From the NCBI GenBank assembly GCA_035632215.1, contig DASQHF010000013.1, positions 1 to 20,073 on the forward strand: a stretch of 20,073 nucleotides of DNA, written 5' to 3'. Positions 15,117-20,073 of this stretch are shown here, in pieces. Positions within the stretch are counted from its first letter, which is position 1; each line of letters opens with the position of its first letter. The translations under genes and the position numbers were made by a program. Source of the stretch: CAIYRG01 sp035632215 (lineage in GTDB: Bacteria; Pseudomonadota; Alphaproteobacteria; Micropepsales; Micropepsaceae). Under the pieces are notes generated by a model. It was not told the origin of the DNA. It saw only the letters and a list, made by a program, of their open reading frames with translations, and searched no databases.

Positions 15117-15791
15117 ATGAAACTCTACACCTTTGCCGGTTCGCCGGTCTGCCGTCCGGTCGCGATGTTCATCGCCGATCATGGGATCAACGTCGAGTAT
15201 CAGACCGTCGATCTGATGAAAGGCGAGCAGTACCAGCCCTGGTTTGTCGCCATCAATCCGAGCCATGCGGTGCCCATGCTCGAAGACGGCGATTTCCGCT
15301 TACCCGAAAGCTCGGCGATCCTGAAATATCTCGCCGACCTCGTGGATTCGCCCACCTATCCAAAGCCCTTGAAGGAACGCGCGCTGGTGAACGCCGCGAT
15401 GGACTGGGTGAACACAGGCTTCTATCGCTCCTTCGGTTACAGCCTCTGCTATCCGCAAGTCCTCGACCACATGAAGATGAAGGATCCGACCGCCCAAGCG
15501 CTCGTCCTGTCGTCGGGCCAAGCGAACTCGCGGGCGCTGCTCTCCATCATGAACGACCACATGCTGGGTACCAAGAATGCCTGGCTGTGCGGAAAAGAGC
15601 TGACCATCGCCGATTATTTCGCGTCGGGCATTCTCTCGCTCGGTGAGCTGATGGGCTGCGATTTCGCCGAATGGCCGAATGTCCGGCGCTGGTACGATCG
15701 CATGCAGTCGCGGCCGAATTGGCGGAGCGCCAATGCCGCGCTCTACGCCTGGGCCGAGTATACCAAGGGCCGTGATTACGTGAGGGTGTAA
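15117..15791 (+). CDS. glutathione S-transferase family protein
   Basis: Encodes 224 residues, with GGGAGGA 5-6 nt before ATG 15117. The N-terminal thioredoxin-like domain (1-80) has KLYTFAGSPVCRPV, where S9 is the likely glutathione-activating residue as in theta-like GSTs. The cis-proline AVPMLED (51-57) and PESSAIL (63-69), which bind glutathione, follow. The helical C-terminal domain contains LTIADYFASGI, the usual N-capping/hydrophobic staple block. It is cytosolic, and the electrophilic or lyase substrate is unknown. GSTs of this style occur in detoxification and aromatic or halogenated compound pathways, which would suit the neighbouring hydrolases but is not proof. Confidence 0.92.
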   Translation: MKLYTFAGSPVCRPVAMFIADHGINVEYQTVDLMKGEQYQPWFVAINPSHAVPMLEDGDFRLPESSAILKYLADLVDSPTYPKPLKERALVNAAMDWVNTGFYRSFGYSLCYPQVLDHMKMKDPTAQALVLSSGQANSRALLSIMNDHMLGTKNAWLCGKELTIADYFASGILSLGELMGCDFAEWPNVRRWYDRMQSRPNWRSANAALYAWAEYTKGRDYVRV

Positions 15792-15832
15792 GACGGGGGC
15801 AGACACCCATCTTCCGCACGGGTCCTTCCCTC

Positions 15833-15853
15833 GCGCGAGCGAATAGCTCGCGC
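15833..15853. repeat. perfect 8-bp stem-loop after the GST gene
   Basis: GCGCGAGC (15833-15840) and GCTCGCGC (15846-15853) enclose GAATA. It lies between the GST stop (15791) and the next ribosome site. No T-run follows, so it is at most a weak or factor-assisted terminator, or an RNA processing hairpin separating GST from the downstream hydrolase message. Confidence 0.5.
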
Positions 15854-15898
15854 TCGCCGGGAATGCTATTTCTTGAGCGTCTCACCGGAGGTCTCGCC

Positions 15899-16801
15899 AT
15901 GATCCGTTCGCTTGCCGTCGCAGCCGCACTTCTCCTTGCATCGACAACGGCATTCGCCCAATCCTGCACGGGCAACCCGGTCGCCGTTCAGATCCTGGGT
16001 TCGGGCGCGCCCGGTTTTGTCAAAGACCGCGCGAATACGAGCTATCTCCTCTGGGTCGGCAATCAGGCCAAGGTCATGGTCGATTCGGGCGGCGGATCCT
16101 ATGGCCGCTTCGCGCAATCGGGGGCGAAATTCCCCGACATCTCGATGGTGCTCGTCAGCCATCTCCATCCCGACCACATCTCGGATTTGCCCGCCGTGCT
16201 CTGGTCGGCGCGGCAGACGCGAAGCGATGTGCTCCCGATCTTCGGACCGTCGGGCGACGAAGCGGCGCCCAGCTTCGCGAATTTCGTCAACCGCCTGTTC
16301 GATCCCAAGACAGGAGCATATGAAGTACTCGGCTCGGTCATGGCGTCCGCGCCAGCCACGCCGCCCTTAATGCGGATCGAGGCGCACGAGCTCGACGTGA
16401 CCAAGACCGAGCCCTCTCCCGTACGCGACCAGGGCGGCATCAAGGTCACCGCCATGGGCATCCCGCACGGCAATCTTCCGACGCTTGCTTATCGCGTCGA
16501 GACCCAAGGTAAGACGGTGGTGTTCAGCTCGGATCAGAACGGCACCAATCCGCGATTCCCCGCCTTTGCCCAAGGCGCCGATCTCCTCGTGATGCATCTT
16601 GCGATCGGCGTGGGCGCGAACAATCCCAATCAGGCGCTTCCTTCCGTCGTCGGCCAGGTCGCGCAAAAGGCAAACCCGAAGCGGCTCGTATTGAGCCACA
16701 TCGCCAATTTCGATCTCGACGCGGCGGTGGCGGACGTGAAGAAGGGATATTCGGGCGCGCTCACCGTCGGCGCCGATCTCCAGTGCACGCAGGTGCCGTG
16801 A
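15899..16801 (+). CDS. secreted MBL-fold metallo-hydrolase
   Basis: Encodes 300 residues. ATG 15899 has GGAGG 7 nt upstream; an upstream in-frame ATG (15863) would spoil the signal peptide. The signal peptide covers 1-20 (AFA-QS). The zinc-site motif HLHPDH is at 88-93 (H88, H90, D92, H93). Further ligands fit IPHGN (about 188-192), SSDQNG (about 210-215) and LSHI (about 264-267), so a two-metal site is likely complete. The early block ILGSGAPG (32-39) and the overall order resemble the tRNase Z/arylsulfatase-like branch of the superfamily rather than true beta-lactamases. Export argues against tRNA processing. The substrate is unknown: perhaps a phosphodiester, sulfate ester or lactone. The next gene starts 52 nt downstream on the same strand. 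Confidence 0.92.
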   Translation: MIRSLAVAAALLLASTTAFAQSCTGNPVAVQILGSGAPGFVKDRANTSYLLWVGNQAKVMVDSGGGSYGRFAQSGAKFPDISMVLVSHLHPDHISDLPAVLWSARQTRSDVLPIFGPSGDEAAPSFANFVNRLFDPKTGAYEVLGSVMASAPATPPLMRIEAHELDVTKTEPSPVRDQGGIKVTAMGIPHGNLPTLAYRVETQGKTVVFSSDQNGTNPRFPAFAQGADLLVMHLAIGVGANNPNQALPSVVGQVAQKANPKRLVLSHIANFDLDAAVADVKKGYSGALTVGADLQCTQVP

Positions 16802-16853
16802 GCTGATCGCTCCGCGGATGCGCTATACTGGCCGCGCCATTCGGGAGACCGAA

Positions 16854-17771
16854 ATGCGGAAACATCTGGTGCGCTTGAGCGTCGCATTCACGGCGACGGT
16901 TCTGTTCGTCGGCTCATCGGGTGCCGCCGATTCCGTTCCCGAGATCGCCGGGCAATGGGGACGCGACATGCTGTTCTTCGAGCCGCCGGGGTCAGGCCCC
17001 GGTCCGATCCTCAACATGATTCGTAGGCCCGACGGAACGAGAAATAAGAACGCGCCCTGCTGCGCGATTGTCGTGGAAGGTGGCTGGGTCGGCGATGACA
17101 CCAACCCGATCCTCAGGCCGGAAGCGGCAAACGCGGTAAAGAAGTATCGGGAGCTCGCCGACAGCGGCACGGTGGTGTCCGATCTGCACAACACCTGCAG
17201 GCCAGAGCCACCGCCCTTCGCGATGTCGCTTCAGTTCGGCGTGAACATCGTGCAGCAGAAGAACGATGTCATGCTGTTCTACCTCCTCTACAACACGGTG
17301 CGCCATGTGCGCATGAACGCATCCCATCCCAAGAATATCGCGCCGAGCTGGCAGGGCGATTCGATAGGCCGCTACGAGGGTGACACGCTCGTCGTCGACA
17401 CGGTCGGGATCAAGGAGGCGCCGTATTCGACCGTCGATGCTTTCGGCACGCCGCATACGAACGCGCTGCACGTCGTCGAGCGCTACCGGCTGATCGACGG
17501 CCAAGCCGCGGCCGACGCGCAGAAGCAGAATGGAGCGATCTTCCGGCCCAATCCGCCTTATGGGCGCGGCACCATCGATCCGGACACGGCAAAGAAAGGT
17601 CTCGAAGTCGAGTTCACGGTCGAGGACCCCGCCGTCTTCACCACGGCCTGGACGGGACGCGTCACCTATCGGCGCCTCATCGGCGACTGGCCGGAATCGG
17701 TCTGCGCCGAAAATCCACATTTCTTCGGCGCGACCGTGTCAGTCCCGACGGCAGCGAAGCCGGATTTCTAG
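16854..17771 (+). CDS. secreted protein of unknown function, paralogue 2
   Basis: Encodes 305 residues. ATG 16854 has GGGAGA about 6 nt upstream; an upstream ATG at 16818 lacks support. A signal peptide (1-25, around GAA-DS) is followed by a domain like that of the product of 14118-14984: PSWQGDSIGRYEGDTLVVDT, FGTPHTNALHVVERYRL, VEFTVEDPAVF, VCAEN and KPDF at the end. It has an extra segment (about residues 217-245, PNPPYGRGTIDPDTAKKG) that paralogue 1 lacks, and an early CC pair (NAPCCAIVV). The function is unknown. It follows the MBL-fold gene closely and may be co-transcribed. A TATACT at 16824-16829 could serve as a separate -10 element, though no good -35 is seen. Confidence 0.8.
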   Translation: MRKHLVRLSVAFTATVLFVGSSGAADSVPEIAGQWGRDMLFFEPPGSGPGPILNMIRRPDGTRNKNAPCCAIVVEGGWVGDDTNPILRPEAANAVKKYRELADSGTVVSDLHNTCRPEPPPFAMSLQFGVNIVQQKNDVMLFYLLYNTVRHVRMNASHPKNIAPSWQGDSIGRYEGDTLVVDTVGIKEAPYSTVDAFGTPHTNALHVVERYRLIDGQAAADAQKQNGAIFRPNPPYGRGTIDPDTAKKGLEVEFTVEDPAVFTTAWTGRVTYRRLIGDWPESVCAENPHFFGATVSVPTAAKPDF

Positions 17772-17934
17772 CTTTGGTTAGCCGGGGTTAACCATCGCCA
17801 TCAAGGCAAAATTGAGACCTCCGGGCCTAACAACTCGCCGGGGGGGCTGGGCCAAGTGGGCGTGCGACTGCCCCAAACAGTCCACGTTCCAGACTGATTG
17901 CGCCGGTCCAGCCTCTTCCCTTTGAGAGCACGCT

Positions 17935-18810
17935 CTAAGCTGACGCTTCCCGGCGCCGCGACCCGGATGCGCGCTCGGCGGCGGCGACGGTGTTCTCCAA
18001 GAGCATCGTGACGGTCATCGGACCGACGCCGCCCGGGACCGGAGTGATCCAGCCGGCCTTCTCCTTCACCCGCTCGAAATCGACGTCGCCGACAAGCTTG
18101 CCGTCGGGAAGAATGTTGATCCCGACGTCGATCACCGCCGCGCCTTCGCGGATCATGTCGGCGCGGATGAGGTTCGCCGAGCCCGCGGCAACGACGAGAA
18201 TGTCGGCCAAGAGCGTGTACTCCGCCAAGTCTCGGGTCTTCGCGTGGCAGATCGCGACCGTTGCCTCGCGCTGCATGAGGATGAGCGCCATCGGCTTGCC
18301 GACGATATTGCTTGCGCCGACGACGGTGACGTTCTTGCCCTCGAGCTCGATCCCTTCATGCTCGAGGATCTTCTGCACGCCATAAGGCGTACACGGCGGA
18401 AACACCGTCTGGCCGATAACGAGCCCGCCGACATTATAGAGATGGAAGCCGTCGACGTCCTTGTCCGCCGAGATCGTCTCGAGCACGCGTCGCACCGAGA
18501 TATGGGGCGGCAAGGGAAGCTGCACCAGGATCCCGTGAACGGAAGAGTCGGCGTTGAAGCCGCGGATCGCGTCCAAGAGGAGCTTCTCGCTCGTCTCGTG
18601 CGGATAGCGGATGACTTGCGAGCGGATTCCGACATCGGCGCAGGCGCGGACCTTGTTACGGACATAGACCTGGGATGCAGGGTTGTTCCCGACGACGACC
18701 ATGACGAGCGAGGAATGGACGCCGCGGCGCTTCAGTGCCGCCGCACGATCCGCGATTCCGACACGAACCGCCTTCGCAATCGCTTTTCCGTCGATGATCT
18801 TTGCCGTCAT
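17935..18810 (-). CDS. folD: bifunctional methylenetetrahydrofolate dehydrogenase/methenyltetrahydrofolate cyclohydrolase
   Basis: Encodes 291 residues, the usual FolD length. It interconverts 5,10-methylene-, 5,10-methenyl- and 10-formyl-tetrahydrofolate in cytosolic one-carbon metabolism. The catalytic pattern is intact: YVRNK with Y49 and K53, VQLPLP with Q97, KDVDGFH with D120, the NADP-binding loop VVGASNIVGKPMA, and the signature PVPGGVGPMT near the C-terminus. I chose the ATG at 18810, giving the family-typical start MTAKIIDGKAIA; an in-frame ATG at 18837 would add nine unlikely residues. It lies 51 nt after the decarboxylase beta-subunit gene on the same strand and may be read from that transcript. 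The 163 bp beyond its stop, up to the convergent gene, show no clear terminator. Confidence 0.97.
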   Translation of the reverse strand: MTAKIIDGKAIAKAVRVGIADRAAALKRRGVHSSLVMVVVGNNPASQVYVRNKVRACADVGIRSQVIRYPHETSEKLLLDAIRGFNADSSVHGILVQLPLPPHISVRRVLETISADKDVDGFHLYNVGGLVIGQTVFPPCTPYGVQKILEHEGIELEGKNVTVVGASNIVGKPMALILMQREATVAICHAKTRDLAEYTLLADILVVAAGSANLIRADMIREGAAVIDVGINILPDGKLVGDVDFERVKEKAGWITPVPGGVGPMTVTMLLENTVAAAERASGSRRREASA

Positions 18811-18861
18811 CCGTGCACTCGTACGTTGCCGGTTCATCCCTGAACCACAACGAAAAGGATT

Positions 18862-19428
18862 TCAAGACTTCGCCAGAGCTTCCATGAAGCGGCGCTTGAT
18901 CGTATGCCCGTCGCGGACGGGTAGCACACGTGGCACGTCGTCGGGCTTGACGTGGGCTTGCACGAAAACGGGACCGAGACCCGAATGCATCAGCCTTCGC
19001 ACGCGCAATGCCTGCGCTTGCGCTTCGAGGTCAAGCGCGGTCGGAAAGCGGCACGCGTTCGCGACGCCCACGAGATCGACGCCCCAGTCCGTGTGACTCG
19101 CCTGCATTCCCGTTTCGCCGTAGCGGCGGTTATCGAGCACGATGATGGAGAGATTGGCGGGCTGCTTCACACCGATGGTGGCGAGGCTGCCCAATCCCAT
19201 CAGCATCTCGCCATCGCCCGTGATCACGGCGACATGACGCTTGGGCTGAGCGAGCGCGAGCCCCAGTCCCATCATCGCCGCCCCGCCCATCGCGCCCCAG
19301 AGATAGAAGTTCAGGGGATGATCGCCGGCGGCGGCCACGTCATAGGTGGGCGCTCCCAGTCCGCTCACGACCAAGAGATCAGCTCGGTCGGCGAGAAGAG
19401 ATTTCACCACTTCCCGGCGATCGAGCAT
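18862..19428 (-). CDS. thiamine-diphosphate 2-oxoacid decarboxylase, beta subunit (sulfopyruvate/phosphonopyruvate decarboxylase-like)
   Basis: Encodes 188 residues and carries the C-terminal, cofactor-binding half of the enzyme. The ThDP/Mg motif begins GDGEMLMGLGSLATIG (71-86) and ends LDN (98-100) followed by RRYGETGMQ, very like archaeal ComE and the second half of phosphonopyruvate decarboxylase. I chose the ATG at 19428, which overlaps the alpha-subunit stop by one base (TGATG); the longer open frame upstream lies inside the alpha gene. With its partner it should decarboxylate a 2-oxoacid bearing a charged group. Sulfopyruvate and phosphonopyruvate are the known substrates, but no coenzyme M, taurine or phosphonate gene is visible, so the real one is open. 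Cytosolic heteromer expected. Confidence 0.9.
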   Translation of the reverse strand: MLDRREVVKSLLADRADLLVVSGLGAPTYDVAAAGDHPLNFYLWGAMGGAAMMGLGLALAQPKRHVAVITGDGEMLMGLGSLATIGVKQPANLSIIVLDNRRYGETGMQASHTDWGVDLVGVANACRFPTALDLEAQAQALRVRRLMHSGLGPVFVQAHVKPDDVPRVLPVRDGHTIKRRFMEALAKS

Positions 19429-19961
19429 CACTTGCTCCAATCCTTGGCGCCGATCAGGCGCTGCGACAGGATGACGGCGACGCCGCGGTCCGAGCCGAAT
19501 GCCTCGTCGCACGCCTTGCCGACGACCAGAGCGACATCCTTCGGCACCTCGACGCGATAGGTCGTAATGCCGCAGAGCTTAAAGCAGCCCTCCGTGATCG
19601 ATCCCATCGGGACCTGCCACGGATTGAACTCTTCATATTCGCCGCGCATGGTCACGAGCACGAGGCACGGGAAGCCGCAGTTTTTCACAAGCGAGAACAT
19701 GTTGATGCAATTGCCTACTCCGCTGCTCTGCATCAGGAGCGCGGCGCGCTCACCGCCCAATGCCGCGCCGGCAGCGAGCGCCACACCTTCTTCTTCGGTG
19801 GTGAGCACGACATCCGCGATCTCGGGATCATCCTTGCAGAGCTGGATCAGGCGGCTGTGGCCTGCATCCGGCACGTAGCCAACCTGACGCACGCCTGCGC
19901 GTTTGAGCTGCGCGAAGATTGCGCCCGGCCAACGGGCATTCTCGTCGACGGTCGGGTCCAT
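19428..19961 (-). CDS. thiamine-diphosphate 2-oxoacid decarboxylase, alpha subunit (sulfopyruvate/phosphonopyruvate decarboxylase-like)
   Basis: Encodes 177 residues, the N-terminal pyrimidine-binding half. TTEEEGVALAAGAALGG (54-70) contains the glutamate (E57 or E58) that activates the cofactor. The block MRGEYEEFNPWQVPMG (105-120) is characteristic of the ComD/phosphonopyruvate decarboxylase lineage. The beta gene follows with a one-base overlap, as expected for an obligate heteromer. Upstream, the stop of a probable polysaccharide deacetylase lies only 4 nt before the start codon, so the three genes form one operon. Substrate uncertain, as for the beta subunit. Confidence 0.9.
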   Translation of the reverse strand: MDPTVDENARWPGAIFAQLKRAGVRQVGYVPDAGHSRLIQLCKDDPEIADVVLTTEEEGVALAAGAALGGERAALLMQSSGVGNCINMFSLVKNCGFPCLVLVTMRGEYEEFNPWQVPMGSITEGCFKLCGITTYRVEVPKDVALVVGKACDEAFGSDRGVAVILSQRLIGAKDWSK

Positions 19962-19965
19962 GGGC

Positions 19966-20073
19966 CTACCGCGTCAGCATGAAATTCGCGATGTCGATCC
20001 GCCGCGCGACCCAGACGTCATTTGCCGCGGCGGCCTCGCCAATGATCTTCTCAAGATAGTAGGCGCCGCGCGG
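19966..20073 (-). CDS. C-terminal end of a probable polysaccharide deacetylase family protein (5' part outside window)
   Basis: Only the last 35 codons are present, entering from the right edge and ending at TAG 19966. The visible end reads YYLEKIIGEAAAANDVWVAR then RIDIANFMLTR. This resembles the terminal helix of PuuE-like/NodB-fold polysaccharide deacetylases, where a YLE-x-I-x-x-x-x-x-x-x-x-x-VW-x-x-x-x-x-IA pattern is typical. With no catalytic part visible, the call is tentative. The 4-nt gap to the decarboxylase alpha gene supports one transcript. Confidence 0.5.
   Translation of the reverse strand, partial: PRGAYYLEKIIGEAAAANDVWVARRIDIANFMLTR

Noticed and set aside
17772..17934. Possible hairpins (GGTTA...TAACC; AGAGC-AC-GCTCT) between convergent genes as terminators
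   Set aside because: The stems are only 5 bp and no T-run follows; too weak to list.
1..20073. CRISPR array, tRNA/rRNA genes, transposases, phage or toxin-antitoxin genes
   Set aside because: None were recognised by reading both strands; no regularly spaced repeats or cloverleaf-like sequences were seen.

Overview
This 20-kb window looks like chromosomal DNA from an alphaproteobacterium, most likely a soil or freshwater member of the Hyphomicrobiales or a relative. I infer this from the high GC content, the strong G/C third-position bias, the protein styles (FolD, a FucP-type transporter, an RcnB-like/glycine-zipper envelope protein) and a good match to the alphaproteobacterial EcfG stress promoter. 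I saw no tRNA, rRNA, CRISPR array, transposase or phage gene. Both edges cut through genes.

Left part (1-7069). A 3'-truncated PrpF-family isomerase gene runs off the left edge on the minus strand. Divergent from it is a tightly packed six-gene plus-strand operon (1060-7069): DUF4129 membrane protein, DUF4350 membrane protein, MoxR AAA+ ATPase, DUF58 (VWA-like) membrane protein, SpoIIM-family membrane protein and RDD-family membrane protein. Four of the five junctions are stop/start overlaps. This is a conserved but functionally unresolved envelope module, with a cytoplasmic ATPase, its likely VWA-like client or adaptor, and four membrane partners.

Middle (7074-11314). Two paralogous multi-pass membrane proteins lie in tandem on the minus strand and converge on the MoxR operon with a 4-nt gap. 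A 327-bp intergenic stretch follows. It holds a 14-bp palindrome and an EcfG-like promoter, and leads into a secreted RcnB-like/glycine-zipper protein that ends in a strong intrinsic terminator. A FucP-type sugar transporter gene lies on the minus strand beyond it.

Right-centre (11479-17771). This is a block of small-molecule or envelope enzymes: a secreted NHL beta-propeller with a downstream VOC protein carrying a twin-arginine-like leader; on the minus strand, a secreted protein of unknown function followed by an alpha/beta hydrolase; then plus-strand glutathione S-transferase, secreted metallo-beta-lactamase-fold hydrolase, and a second secreted paralogue of the unknown protein. Four products have export signals and a fifth probably does, so much of this block seems to work outside the cytoplasm. 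Its substrate cannot be told from sequence.

Right end (17935-20073). On the minus strand lie the end of a probable polysaccharide deacetylase, the two subunits of a thiamine-diphosphate 2-oxoacid decarboxylase of the sulfopyruvate/phosphonopyruvate decarboxylase type, and folD.

The best candidates for under-described biology are the MoxR/DUF58/SpoIIM/RDD module with the adjacent membrane paralogues, and the twin secreted unknown proteins around the hydrolase/GST/MBL genes.
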